DNA of 64,000 bases. Source: a virus. Position numbers and translations under genes: made by a program. Location of the stretch: the IMG/VR virus record IMGVR_UViG_3300037847_003419, positions 1 through 64,000 of that record; one strand, given 5' to 3'. Below, piece after piece: positions 48,200 to 55,790 of this stretch. Under the pieces are notes generated by a model, which was not told where the DNA came from, searched no databases, and saw nothing but the letters and a program-made list of their open reading frames with translations. Position 1 is the stretch's first letter. Every line of letters starts with the position of its first letter.

Positions 48200-48591
48200 T
48201 ATTTTTTTACTTTTTCTAGTGATCTACCACCGAAGTAAGCACCGATCACAGTTATTAATACTAATTGTAATAAATCTACCCAAGTATCTTTTACTTCAAA
48301 AGCAATAACACCAGCATCGATAAATATCATCAATACTGTTGATACAACTAAGAATATAAGAACTAAAGGTCTTATGTTTTTTGATAACCAAGAATCAGAT
48401 TGCATATCAACCTTCCATCTTTCGGTTACTTGCTTTTGCATTTCAGCTTCGTAACCCATTATCATATCTTTTATTTTTCTTTCAGCCTCAAGCTTTTCTT
48501 CTTTAGAAGTGTGTAGTTCGTCTATTACACCACCTACGCCTTTTACTAATTCAGTAGCTCCTCCTGAAAATATTTTTCCTAATATACTCAT
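48199..48591 (-). CDS. Holin of the 3TM (GTA-holin) type
   Basis: 130 residues. An amphipathic N-terminal helix (FSGGATELVKGVGGVIDELH), a charged coiled coil, the conserved RWKVDMQSDSWLSKNIRPL, then two strong transmembrane helices (VLIFLVVSTVLMIFIDAGVIAF and LLQLVLITVIGAYFGG) and a basic tail. This fits the PF11351-type holin that lets the endolysin reach the wall. It is far from the M15 endolysin gene (6.4 kb) but in the same late transcription unit. Confidence 0.85.
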   Translation of the reverse strand: MSILGKIFSGGATELVKGVGGVIDELHTSKEEKLEAERKIKDMIMGYEAEMQKQVTERWKVDMQSDSWLSKNIRPLVLIFLVVSTVLMIFIDAGVIAFEVKDTWVDLLQLVLITVIGAYFGGRSLEKVKK

Positions 48592-48860
48592 TATTCTGGT
48601 CTTCCTTGTTCGTCTTCAAATATTTCTTTTTTTCTTTTTGCAAGAGCTCTTTCGTACTCTCTTTTTTCTTTTTTACCGCAAGGGTCTGGATGATTAGTTT
48701 GTAAGTTAAAAGAAGGTGGTACATCTGGGCCTATAGAAGCTTGAAGTCTACAGTACTCTTGGTTAGTTATTTTTTTACCATCTTTTTTAAAGTAAAACTC
48801 TTTATCGTAAACTTTTTGTTTAAAAGGTGAAACTCCACCTATGAAATCTGTATATGCCAT
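48591..48860 (-). CDS. Small basic protein with SPFKQK motif
   Basis: 89 residues. MAYTDFIGGVSPFKQKVYDKE opens the protein, with one copy of the recurring SPxKQ motif near residue 11. The middle has ITNQEYCRLQASIGPDVP, and the tail is a Lys/Arg/Glu-rich helix. Not a recognised family. It overlaps the holin by one base. Confidence 0.62.
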   Translation of the reverse strand: MAYTDFIGGVSPFKQKVYDKEFYFKKDGKKITNQEYCRLQASIGPDVPPSFNLQTNHPDPCGKKEKREYERALAKRKKEIFEDEQGRPE

Positions 48861-48874
48861 TTTATTTTTTTATA

Positions 48875-49312
48875 TTATTTCATTGGAGCTCTATCTGCCT
48901 TAACGTTTCTTCTAAGTATAGCTAGCTCGTCTCTAAGTCTTTTAACAGTATTTTGTAATTTTTCTACCTTTTTATTATCTCCAGCAGCCTCAGCATCTGG
49001 TATATCGTTGTTTACTAAAAATCCTATTCTATCTTCCAAATCGTTAATTCTTTCTCTACCTTGAAATCCTTTCGTACCTTTACCTTCGTATACATACGTA
49101 CCTTCGTATTCACCCTCCATAACACCAGGATTCTTTTCAGGTACAGGTCCTTCTTGTTTAAGAGCTGAGTTATAAAACAAGCCAGAGTCATCATTAAGTT
49201 CTCTACCTATTTTGTTTTCACCTCCTCTATTTTTTAATCTACCAATGTTTATTTTTGACCTTCTTTTTACAGGACTATTCATACCTGCCGGTCTTTTCAT
49301 TTTAAATGCCAT
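48875..49312 (-). CDS. MAFKMK-type basic protein (145 aa)
   Basis: Starts MAFKMKRPAGMNSPVKRRSK, sharing the MAFKMK opening and NSPVK motif with other late genes. A Gly-rich linker is followed by a helical C-terminal half (EKLQNTVKRLRDELAILRRN-like) that should form a coiled coil, and it ends DRAPMK. No enzyme motif. It overlaps the next-upstream gene by one base. Confidence 0.62.
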   Translation of the reverse strand: MAFKMKRPAGMNSPVKRRSKINIGRLKNRGGENKIGRELNDDSGLFYNSALKQEGPVPEKNPGVMEGEYEGTYVYEGKGTKGFQGRERINDLEDRIGFLVNNDIPDAEAAGDNKKVEKLQNTVKRLRDELAILRRNVKADRAPMK

Positions 49313-49719
49313 TATTTTGAGTTTTTTATTTTGTTACTAATTTTAAATGCTCTTGATTCATGAGGTAAGTTAGGATCACCTTCAGAATAAGCTATACCGC
49401 TGTCTTGATCTATAAGCTTGCCGTCTTTTCTAGCGTACTTTTTACCAGCTATTTTATCTGTTACACTTTTGTCATCGTAAGCTAATTTACCAGACTTCAT
49501 TTCGTCTTGGTGATGAGCTTCATGAGCTATAACTTCTTTTTCTTTTTTACTACCAGGCTTTATGCTAGTATCTAGTTTTATAGTATTACCATTTTCAGCC
49601 TCACCTAGTATACCTTCGTCTAAATCTTCTCTAACTACCTTGTAACCTTTGTACGTAAAACCATCAGGTTCTCCTTTAAAAGGAAAGCTAGATTTGTTAT
49701 ATTTTAATTTAAAAGGCAT
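49312..49719 (-). CDS. Small zincin-like protein (HEAHH motif)
   Basis: 135 residues. The start MPFKLKYNKSSFPFKG is a variant of the MAFKMKG opening. The centre has EVIAHEAHHQDEMKSGKL: HExxH with a third likely ligand nearby, in a helix, as in small metallopeptidases. A beta part precedes it (FTYKGYKVVRED, NTIKLDTSI). It might process virion proteins or act on the wall. Protease activity is inferred from the motif only. Confidence 0.65.
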   Translation of the reverse strand: MPFKLKYNKSSFPFKGEPDGFTYKGYKVVREDLDEGILGEAENGNTIKLDTSIKPGSKKEKEVIAHEAHHQDEMKSGKLAYDDKSVTDKIAGKKYARKDGKLIDQDSGIAYSEGDPNLPHESRAFKISNKIKNSK

Positions 49720-49720
49720 A

Positions 49721-50026
49721 TTATTTCTTTTTCTTTTTTATAAGATCACGCATAGATCCTTTTCTTCTAGGCACTGGCTTTCCTTGTTTCCTCCAAATAG
49801 CCTTACCTTTTTCATCTAAGTCTTCGTATCTAACAACATCTTCATTTTGTTCTTCTAAAAACTTTATATCTTCCTCGGTATAATCTTTTGGATATTCTTT
49901 CTTTTGCTTGTTAGGAGAACTCATAATCTTTTCTAGTCTATCAGCTTGACCAGCGTGAGTTTTACTAGCTTTTCTAAGCTCACCTATTATTTTTTTAACA
50001 CTTTCGTTTTTTAATTTAAAAGCCAT
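49721..50026 (-). CDS. MAFKLK-type basic protein (101 aa)
   Basis: Begins MAFKLKNESVKKIIGELRKA and carries SSPNKQKKEYP in its first half, again the recurring short motif. An acidic helix (DYTEEDIKFLEEQNEDVV) is followed by a very basic end (RRKGSMRDLIKKKKK). One base separates it from the zincin-like gene. No family recognised. Confidence 0.6.
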   Translation of the reverse strand: MAFKLKNESVKKIIGELRKASKTHAGQADRLEKIMSSPNKQKKEYPKDYTEEDIKFLEEQNEDVVRYEDLDEKGKAIWRKQGKPVPRRKGSMRDLIKKKKK

Positions 50027-50027
50027 A

Positions 50028-50468
50028 TTATCTTTCTTTGTCTTTAATCATATCGTCTATAGCCTTGTTGTAAACTTTATCTGTATACGATTTATTATTA
50101 AAAAATACACTTCGTTCTGAAACAGGTAAATCTTCTTCACCAAGTAGTATTCTGTATATTCTACTTATTAGTTGACTGCATTTAAACGAAGTTTTAAAAA
50201 CAGAGTATTTTATTGTTGTTCTATTTCTTTGTCTCCAAACTTCAATCCAGCCTTCTCTTCTTAGTTTTTCCCAACGGTTCTTATCCCAACTCATGGTATA
50301 AGTACCATCTATAAACTCTTGTCGTGTAAATCTTCCTTTACAATCTAAATAAATTAATAATTCTAAATCTGCATCTGTTAATCCGTAAGTCTTACAAGCC
50401 CACTTTCTAGTGAGCCTGTAATACTTAAGGATATTCATTTCACGCAGGTCTTGCGCTGTTAATCTCAT
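50028..50468 (-). CDS. Winged-helix DNA-binding protein
   Basis: 146 residues. The pattern RKWACKTYGLTDADLELLIYLDCKGRFTR, QEFIDGTYTMSWDKNRWEKLRREGWI, then VWRQRNRTTIKYSVF fits a MarR-like winged helix: a helix-turn-helix followed by a two-strand wing. It lies inside the late block, so it may control late genes or be packaged with DNA. A family of this type is common in marine phages. Target unknown. Confidence 0.72.
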   Translation of the reverse strand: MRLTAQDLREMNILKYYRLTRKWACKTYGLTDADLELLIYLDCKGRFTRQEFIDGTYTMSWDKNRWEKLRREGWIEVWRQRNRTTIKYSVFKTSFKCSQLISRIYRILLGEEDLPVSERSVFFNNKSYTDKVYNKAIDDMIKDKER

Positions 50469-50474
50469 TTAAGA

Positions 50475-50894
50475 CTAGTCAGCAGCAGCTTGCGCAGCTA
50501 CAACTGTAATTCCAGTAGCTCCAATGTCGCTAGTAGGATCAGCAGCTGGCTTATCAGCGTAACCGTCATAAAGCGTTATAAAACCGTCATCGTGTGGTCC
50601 ACCGTTAACTTTGTTTAATAAAGCTTTAATAAGTGCTTTTTGTCCGTACTGAGCACAAGCAAGCACAATTACATCTGGATCAGCATCACCAGCAGCAGCT
50701 TCAGAAGTCTGTGTTTTTCTGATAGGCTTCAAGAAAACACTGACAGCATCGTCATCGTCTGTAATTGCACCGTTAGCATCTGAAGTACCAGAACAAGCGC
50801 CCATAAAGTTTTCAACTGGATAAACGTTTGACCCCGTAGCCTCATCGTCTTCTGAAGCAGTAGCAGTTCCTACTCTAAAATACAATAATTTCAT
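50475..50894 (-). CDS. Ala/Asp-rich late protein (139 aa)
   Basis: Starts MKLLYFRVGTATASEDDEATG and continues with VYPVENFMGACSGTSD, VSVFLKPIRKT and DVIVLACAQYGQKALIKALL; acidic, Ala-rich and soluble. The beta strands at the start and the even composition suggest a virion coat or decoration protein. It stands between the winged-helix gene and GroES. No family recognised. Confidence 0.6.
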   Translation of the reverse strand: MKLLYFRVGTATASEDDEATGSNVYPVENFMGACSGTSDANGAITDDDDAVSVFLKPIRKTQTSEAAAGDADPDVIVLACAQYGQKALIKALLNKVNGGPHDDGFITLYDGYADKPAADPTSDIGATGITVVAAQAAAD

Positions 50895-50967
50895 CGTTTT
50901 TTAGTTTTTGATTAATAATTAGGTTAATTGTGTTTTGGTTCGTGGGTTTTGGGTTTTGGTATATGGC

Positions 50968-51225
50968 TTAATCTATAAGTACGACGTCTTGTTGTTTTAT
51001 AACGCCGTAAAATTTATCTTTATGTTGTATACCGTGGCCTGCGTGTTTATCGTAGTATATAACGTCGTCATTATTTATACCTTCTACTAAATTACCAACA
51101 GATACAACTTTTGCCTTTAAATATCTATTATCTTCGTTAATTTCATCTGTTAAAATTAATCCACCAACTTTTTTAGGCTCGTTCTTTATAGGGTCGATAA
51201 TTATATAATGATTAACTGCCTTCAT
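50968..51225 (-). CDS. groES: Co-chaperonin GroES (Cpn10)
   Basis: 85 residues, about 12 shorter than the bacterial protein. VNHYIIIDPIKNEPKKVGGLILTDE covers the first strand and the mobile loop with the hydrophobic GGLILT that docks onto GroEL. KAKVVSVGNLV, DDVIYYDKHAGHGI and YGVIKQQDVVLID give the remaining strands. It follows groEL with a 14-base overlap, so the order is groEL-groES, opposite to the usual bacterial operon. Together they probably fold the capsid protein. Confidence 0.9.
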   Translation of the reverse strand: MKAVNHYIIIDPIKNEPKKVGGLILTDEINEDNRYLKAKVVSVGNLVEGINNDDVIYYDKHAGHGIQHKDKFYGVIKQQDVVLID

Positions 51226-52777
51226 CTACTCTGATATTTGAAATTACACAATCAGCGGATATAATAGTAGTCACAACAGAAATAGAATTTTTAAGTGCTG
51301 TTTTAGTTACGAGCACAGGATCTATAATACCCGCCTTTACCATTTCGACTTCTTCACCTGTTATAACGTTTATACCGTTACCACCAGCAAGCTCTTCAGT
51401 TTGATCTATACCAGCATTAGACAATATAGTTTTATAAGGAGCTTTTATAGCGTTTAATAGTATTGCTTCACCTACGTTTTCACTAGCTATTCTTTCCGAT
51501 GCGTTTAATAAGGCAATACCACCTCCTGGAACTATACCTTCTTTCAAAGCAGCTTTAGTAGCATATATCGCATCTTCTACTCTATCACGTTTTTCTTTTA
51601 GTTCAACCTTCGAGTTAGCGCCAACGCGCACGATTCCAACACTACCTGACAGCATTGCTATTCTTTGCTGTATTTTTTTCTTTAAAAAGCCGTTTTTCTC
51701 TGCTTTGTGTAGCTTTTTAACTTCTTTTATACGATCTTTTACACTTTCGTCAATATTTTCAAGCGTAATTACTGTATTTTTATCGTCTGTAACAGCTTTT
51801 TCAGCTTCACCGAGTATATCTAGTGATATTCCGTCTAAATCATCACCTAATTCTTCGTTAATTACAGTAGCATTTGTTAAAATAGCTAAATCTTTTATAG
51901 TATCTTGCTTTGTAGGACCAAAACCAGGTGGGTCTATGATATTAACTTTAATATTACCTTTAACTTTATTCATTAAAAGCGCAGATTTAACCTGTTGTGA
52001 CACTGGAGCTACTATTAAAAGTGATCTATTGTTTTTAATAACGTACTCTAGTATGTTTTGTATCTTTCTAACATTAGGTATCTCTGAAGCTACGACTAAA
52101 ACTAGTGGATTTTCAAGTACAGCTCGCTGTTTTTCTGTGTCTGTAATAAAGTGTGGTGATGTAATACCGCATTCAAGTTGTACACCATCAACTAATTCTA
52201 CATAAGTTTCGTCAGTTTCAGAACTTTCCATTAAAACAACGCCATCGTTACCAACTTTTTTGTAAGCTTCTGCAATAATAGCACCTAGTTCTTTATCATT
52301 ATTACAACTAATAGCTGCAACATTGTCTAACATGTCGTCTTTTACCTCAATTTTAATACTATCAAGGTATTCGTTTACTTTTTTAAGCCCAGAAGCAATA
52401 CCTTCTTTTATATCTCTTGTAGTAAATTCTTTGTAAGATCTGTTGCTAATTTCTTTTATAAGTGATTCAGCAAGGACGGTAGCTGTAGTAGTACCGTCAC
52501 CCGCTTCTTTCACTGTATTTCTTGCGGCTTCTTTAATAAGTGTAGCGCCCATGTTTTCAACCGGATCAAATAAGACAACTGATTCAGCTACAGTTACTCC
52601 GTCTTTTGTGATAACCGGTTTACCGCGTCCATCTTCGTATATTACGCACTTACCAGAAGCGCCTAGTGTGGATTTTACGGCTTGAGCTAGCTTACTTACG
52701 CCAGCTATAATTCTAGATTTAGCAGAATCGCCAAAATTCAAGTCTTTGACAATCTCGCTAGGTAGATTGTATTCCAT
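51212..52777 (-). CDS. groEL: Chaperonin GroEL (Cpn60)
   Basis: 521 residues, close to full length (bacterial ~545). The ATP-site GDGTTTAT (D94) is intact, as are the Asp in RVEDAIYATKAALKEG, the VPGGG nucleotide loop, and IDPVLVTKTAL. The substrate-binding apical domain is diverged but present. It ends in NIRVDEGS without the Gly-Gly-Met tail that lines the cavity floor in many bacterial GroELs. An active double-ring folding machine with the phage GroES is likely. Phage-encoded GroEL is known but uncommon. Confidence 0.95.
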   Translation of the reverse strand: MEYNLPSEIVKDLNFGDSAKSRIIAGVSKLAQAVKSTLGASGKCVIYEDGRGKPVITKDGVTVAESVVLFDPVENMGATLIKEAARNTVKEAGDGTTTATVLAESLIKEISNRSYKEFTTRDIKEGIASGLKKVNEYLDSIKIEVKDDMLDNVAAISCNNDKELGAIIAEAYKKVGNDGVVLMESSETDETYVELVDGVQLECGITSPHFITDTEKQRAVLENPLVLVVASEIPNVRKIQNILEYVIKNNRSLLIVAPVSQQVKSALLMNKVKGNIKVNIIDPPGFGPTKQDTIKDLAILTNATVINEELGDDLDGISLDILGEAEKAVTDDKNTVITLENIDESVKDRIKEVKKLHKAEKNGFLKKKIQQRIAMLSGSVGIVRVGANSKVELKEKRDRVEDAIYATKAALKEGIVPGGGIALLNASERIASENVGEAILLNAIKAPYKTILSNAGIDQTEELAGGNGINVITGEEVEMVKAGIIDPVLVTKTALKNSISVVTTIISADCVISNIRVDEGS

Positions 52778-52808
52778 ATTAAATTAAATTTTATTAAATT
52801 GTGTTGTT

Positions 52809-53636
52809 TTATTTTTTTAAAACTTTACCTGCTACTCTAGCAGCTAATTTACCAGTCGCCTTAGTAATACCAGCTACTTTACCAGCTGTTTTACCAACTG
52901 CCTTACCAGCTTTATCAACTGCCTTACCAGCTTTTTTAGCTATTTCTTTAACCAATTTAGGTGGTAAATTTTTCTTTTGTTTTTCTGTTTGTTTCATAGC
53001 AGTTGACTTTTTCATAGTCATAGGCCCCTTGTAAGTTTCTTTTTTACCACTTGCTTTGCGATTTTTAACTGTTTTCATCGCTTTCTTAACTTTATCCGTC
53101 ATCTTTTTGAAGTCGGTTGTAGTCATTTTATTAAGTTCGTTTTCTGCGTAATTTTTTGGACCCATAAATTCCATTTTCTCTTTTTCCAGTTTTCTAACCT
53201 TTGCTTTTTTACGCAGTTTTGCAGGAGATGGATCTTTAGGATCCGGTGGAGTCGGTTCACCCCCTTGTTTCATTGCCGACTTTTTCATAGTCATAGCACC
53301 TTTATAATTTTCTCTCTTACCACTTGATTTTTTAGGACCAACAGGACCATCCGCTGGATCAACTTTTATATTTTTGCTTTTAGGACGTTTAACATCACCA
53401 ATTCTTTCTCTAAGTCTATCTTTTTCATCAACTTTGTTTTTAGGATTAGGACGTTCAACTTGTTTCATTGCTGAAGATTCTTTCTTCATCATCATAGGAT
53501 CTTTTTTAAGATCCATAGGTGTATCTACGTCACCTTTAGGTTTCATTTTCATAGCAGCTTTTTTAGCCATTTTCATGGTTGATTTAGTTGCCATTTTACC
53601 CAATTTATATGGGTTTCCTTTCATTTTGAATGCCAT
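52809..53636 (-). CDS. Lys/Met-rich histone-like protein with internal repeats
   Basis: 275 residues, extremely basic. It begins MAFKMKGNPYKLGKMATKST. The short motif occurs three times (SSAMKQ at ~54, SAMKQ at ~120, STAMKQ at ~211), and the last two sit in duplicated blocks of about 20 residues (SGKRENYKG-AMTMKK and SGKKETYKG-PMTMKK). The C-terminal 45 residues are KAGKAV/GKTAGK-type repeats like a histone H1 tail. Such a protein could pack or neutralise DNA in the head. Ejection or cargo roles are also possible. It is upstream of groEL on the - strand. Confidence 0.65.
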   Translation of the reverse strand: MAFKMKGNPYKLGKMATKSTMKMAKKAAMKMKPKGDVDTPMDLKKDPMMMKKESSAMKQVERPNPKNKVDEKDRLRERIGDVKRPKSKNIKVDPADGPVGPKKSSGKRENYKGAMTMKKSAMKQGGEPTPPDPKDPSPAKLRKKAKVRKLEKEKMEFMGPKNYAENELNKMTTTDFKKMTDKVKKAMKTVKNRKASGKKETYKGPMTMKKSTAMKQTEKQKKNLPPKLVKEIAKKAGKAVDKAGKAVGKTAGKVAGITKATGKLAARVAGKVLKK

Positions 53637-53652
53637 TGTTTTGTTTTTATAA

Positions 53653-53943
53653 TTATTTAAACGTTTTTATAATTTTTGGACCTTTTACAGAATCCAACTT
53701 TTTAGAAAAATGGTCGATGCTTCCATTAATTGCAGCTTCGGCACCTTCTACTGTTTCTCTACGCGTAACATCGTGCCATCTATCTTGTTGATCTGGATAA
53801 GAACACTCAGTTTGGTAAAATCCATTTGGTAACTGTGTTATTCTCCAGTTTGCTTTTTTAGCTAAATGTTTCCACTGGTTAATAGTTTCTTCGCTCGGTT
53901 TTGTGTTCGTGGTATACGAACTTTTGTAATACAAATAAGTCAT
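53653..53943 (-). CDS. Conserved phage protein (96 aa)
   Basis: Pattern NQWKHLAKKANWRITQLPNGFYQTE, then CSYPDQQDRWHDVTRRETVEGAEAAING, ending in a helix. I recognise WHDVTRRET-EGAEAAI from several marine phages as a conserved protein of unknown function. A mixed alpha/beta fold is likely. Gaps to its neighbours are short (16 and 34 bases). Confidence 0.68.
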   Translation of the reverse strand: MTYLYYKSSYTTNTKPSEETINQWKHLAKKANWRITQLPNGFYQTECSYPDQQDRWHDVTRRETVEGAEAAINGSIDHFSKKLDSVKGPKIIKTFK

Positions 53944-53977
53944 AGTTTTTGGTTTTATGTATTGGTTAATAATTAGT

Positions 53978-54463
53978 TTATTTTTTCTTTTTCATTTTTA
54001 CAGGTCCTTGTTCACCTGGTTTTAATTTATATCCTTTTTCAATAAGATCTTTTTCTATATTTTTAGCGGCGTCTTCTCCAAACTTTTTTACAAGTTGAGT
54101 TTTACTCATTTTTTGTAAGTCTTTAAAGCTATAGTCACCACCTTCGTATGCTGGTTCAAAATCTCCTTGTTCTGCTTGTTTCATTGGTGCTTTTGGCTCA
54201 GCTGGCACATCTCCTTTTGATGCATACCACTTTTTAAAATTCTTATTATTTAGATCGTAAGCGCCATCTCTAATCATTTGATCCGCTTCTGTTTGACTAA
54301 ATCCTTTTTCGTCTAGTAACCACTCTTTTAAATCTACTTTAGTTTGCTTAAAAGGATTCATAGTTTTTTTACCCATTTGAAAGGCAGAAGATTTAGCTCT
54401 ACCGTCTTTCATATTTTCGTTTCCTTTTCTATATAGGGAAGGTCCCTTCATTTTAAATGCCAT
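53978..54463 (-). CDS. MAFKMKG-type protein (161 aa)
   Basis: Starts MAFKMKGPSLYRKG, nearly the same as the next gene upstream. It carries NPFKQTK (~40) and APMKQAEQGDFEPAYEGGDY (~95), two copies of the recurring short motif. A helical C-terminal half (KDLQKMSKTQLVKKFGEDAAK) follows, ending in KMKKKK. One base separates it from the upstream gene. No enzyme motif; a virion or DNA-associated role is inferred. Confidence 0.65.
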   Translation of the reverse strand: MAFKMKGPSLYRKGNENMKDGRAKSSAFQMGKKTMNPFKQTKVDLKEWLLDEKGFSQTEADQMIRDGAYDLNNKNFKKWYASKGDVPAEPKAPMKQAEQGDFEPAYEGGDYSFKDLQKMSKTQLVKKFGEDAAKNIEKDLIEKGYKLKPGEQGPVKMKKKK

Positions 54464-54464
54464 A

Positions 54465-54818
54465 TTATATCTTGTTTTTTTCTTTCATATCTAAAGCTAT
54501 CGCAACAGCCTGTTTCTGAGGATAACCTTCTTTTTTTAATATTCTTATTTTACTACCGACAGACTTTAAAGGAGGTTTAGTCTCTATTACTTCATTATCA
54601 CCTGCAAACTCATAGTTTTTACCTGGTTTCATTAAAATAGTTTTTCCTGTCGATGTACCTGTTCCGTATAAAGGCCCGGCTTCAAGAGGTGAACCGTCTC
54701 TTTCAGTCATCGTTATTTTACCGCTAGGTATCTTAACTCTTTTCTTATTTTGGTTATGCCCTTTTCTAAATCCATTAGGATCAGTATAAAAGCTCGGTCC
54801 TTTCATTTTGAACGCCAT
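54465..54818 (-). CDS. MAFKMKG-type protein with QKQAVAIAL end (117 aa)
   Basis: First gene of the - strand late block. MAFKMKGPSFYTDPNGFRKG opens it, and a beta section follows. The C-terminal RILKKEGYPQKQAVAIALDM is a short motif (DUF6496-like) found on small proteins in many phages and some plasmids. PPLKSVG is a weak variant of the SPxK motif. Its leader lies in the divergent control region. Confidence 0.7.
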   Translation of the reverse strand: MAFKMKGPSFYTDPNGFRKGHNQNKKRVKIPSGKITMTERDGSPLEAGPLYGTGTSTGKTILMKPGKNYEFAGDNEVIETKPPLKSVGSKIRILKKEGYPQKQAVAIALDMKEKNKI

Positions 54819-54875
54819 ATTGTGTTTTATTAGTTACACTAATAATTACATGGAAAAACTATTATTTACAAAAAG

Positions 54876-54922
54876 TGTGACACTTGCCTGTTACTAGGTA
54901 TTATTAATAGGCTTATGTCACA
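54876..54922 (+). promoter_or_regulatory. Start-codon hairpin, copy 1
   Basis: TGTGACA pairs with TGTCACA 33 bases later. An inner pair GCCT/AGGC lies 3 bases inside each arm, and the right arm overlaps an ATG (ATGTCACA). The motif TAATAGGCTTATGTCACA reappears with one change at 62413-62430, with the same pairs and spacing. A translational operator or protein-binding site is plausible. Confidence 0.6.
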
Positions 54923-54958
54923 AAAAAAATATATCGTAAATATTGGAGCAAAGTGTAG

Positions 54959-54983
54959 CCCCCTACCCCCTAGCCGGGCCCCC
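54959..54983 (-). promoter_or_regulatory. G-quadruplex-capable tract
   Basis: On the - strand: GGGGG-CCC-GG-CTA-GGGGG-TA-GGGGG. Four G-runs in 25 bases could form at least a two-layer quadruplex; the + strand could form an i-motif. It is the most GC-rich spot in the divergent region. Folding is inferred. Confidence 0.5.
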
Positions 54984-55073
54984 AAAATATAAAACTGAAA
55001 CCAAAATACGGCCTCCGTGACACATTTTCATGACAAAATGACAAAAAAACTTGCGCGCAACATCACAAACACT

Positions 55074-55104
55074 TACAAACTAAATACGATACCGTTTGGA
55101 TAAT
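55074..55104 (+). promoter_or_regulatory. Promoter-like repeat, copy 2
   Basis: Exact TACAAACTAAATACGA-N8-GGATAAT. It is the first such element of the early block, 21 bases before the ATG of the small peptide at 55126. Confidence 0.75.
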
Positions 55105-55125
55105 ATATATGTAAAACGAATAACA

Positions 55126-55215
55126 ATGTATAACACTAAACTAACAAATATAATACAACTAACAATACTAACAATACAAGTTACAATATTAATACTACTT
55201 GAATTATACAGTTAG
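55126..55215 (+). CDS. Tiny hydrophobic peptide (29 aa)
   Basis: An open frame starting MYNTKLTNIIQLTIL and ending VTILILLELYS. Almost the whole chain would span a membrane once. It lies just after a promoter-like repeat at the usual distance (21 bases). Function unknown; one of several tiny membrane peptides in this block. Existence moderate. Confidence 0.5.
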   Translation: MYNTKLTNIIQLTILTIQVTILILLELYS

Positions 55216-55270
55216 AAGTGTCGGACAGTACTAGTAATGTAAAATTATACAATAAACAAAGTATATACTT

Positions 55271-55301
55271 TACAAACTAAATACGAAACAAATTGGATAA
55301 T
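55271..55301 (+). promoter_or_regulatory. Promoter-like repeat, copy 3
   Basis: Exact boxes and spacing; 66 bases before the ATG at 55368, the longest leader among the early copies. The bases 55216-55270 before it hold no gene that I can see. Confidence 0.75.
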
Positions 55302-55367
55302 AATAATGTAAATAAACTAAATAAAAATAAATAAACAGAATATTAACTTAAATAAAAAATTAAAATT

Positions 55368-55598
55368 ATGGAAAATGTATTAAAAATGAAAAGATTTGTA
55401 GTAAGAAAGTCACTAATCGGTAAAAATCAAATTATAACTTTCACTACTAAAAAAGGTAAAGAAGTTACTTACAATCACGACAAAGTATACAATATTATGA
55501 AAGATACTTTAAACACTCTACCATGTTGGGAAAAATATAAGTCGTATACTTGTACAAATAACATACCAGTAGTATGTAGAGATAAAGAAATTATCTAG
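55368..55598 (+). CDS. Hypothetical early protein (76 aa)
   Basis: Basic (MENVLKMKRFVVRKSLIGKN), with QIITFTTKKGKEVTYN suggesting beta strands and two late cysteines. An A-rich leader (AAAATTAAAATTATG) supports the start. It precedes a structured non-coding stretch. Function unknown; a host-takeover protein would fit its position. Confidence 0.65.
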   Translation: MENVLKMKRFVVRKSLIGKNQIITFTTKKGKEVTYNHDKVYNIMKDTLNTLPCWEKYKSYTCTNNIPVVCRDKEII

Positions 55599-55628
55599 TA
55601 ATTTCAACAAAAAACTCAGTCGATAAAT

Positions 55629-55759
55629 ACTCTGTATGAAGTACAGATTAGTACAGAGTGACTGGACACATAGTTCCACTTGTTTAGTGTGTTATAAAAA
55701 ATGTGAATGAGTATCAGTGTGAAAGGTTAATAGTAGTTCGATTCTACTCCACACTACTA
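55629..55759 (+). ncRNA. Structured RNA with tRNA-like T-arm/acceptor element A
   Basis: Two parts in the largest gene-free gap of the early block. At 55629-55659, ACTCTGTA pairs with TACAGAGT, and an inner TCTGTA/TACAGA hairpin competes for the same bases. At 55716-55759: AGTGTG, a 10-base single strand AAAGGTTAAT, then AGTAG-TTCGATT-CTACT (a canonical tRNA T-arm, G53-TTCGATT-C61), one C, CACACT closing the 6-bp acceptor-like stem, and ACTA. D and anticodon arms are absent. Element B at 56793 has the same plan with different stem sequences. Function unknown; RNase P or tRNA-enzyme recognition is possible. Confidence 0.7.
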
Positions 55760-55790
55760 ATAGAATGTTTAACTATAAAAATATATAATT

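Larger units (their letters stand above)
54819..55125. promoter_or_regulatory. Divergent control region between late (-) and early (+) blocks
   Basis: This region must contain the promoter for the whole 49-kb late block and those for the early block. It holds the start-codon hairpin (54876-54922), a C-rich tract (54959-54983) in otherwise ~70% AT sequence, a GTGACA...TGACA direct-repeat area (55016-55047) and the second promoter-like repeat (55074-55104). There is no clear copy of the repeat facing the late genes. Only a 25-codon frame (54915-54992, MSQKKYIVNIGAKC...) is open. It begins at the hairpin ATG and is doubtful as a gene. Confidence 0.65.

Noticed and set aside
54915-54992. A 25-codon frame beginning at the ATG of the first start-codon hairpin
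   Set aside because: It runs through the C-rich tract and gives a Pro-rich tail with no neighbour support. I left it in the control region rather than calling a gene.
55660-55760. A complete canonical tRNA gene around the TTCGATT T-arm
   Set aside because: Using AGTGTGT at 55686 as the 5' acceptor leaves 39 bases with no D-stem, no G18-G19 and no 5-bp anticodon stem. The shorter acceptor/T-arm fold is better and is shared with the second copy.
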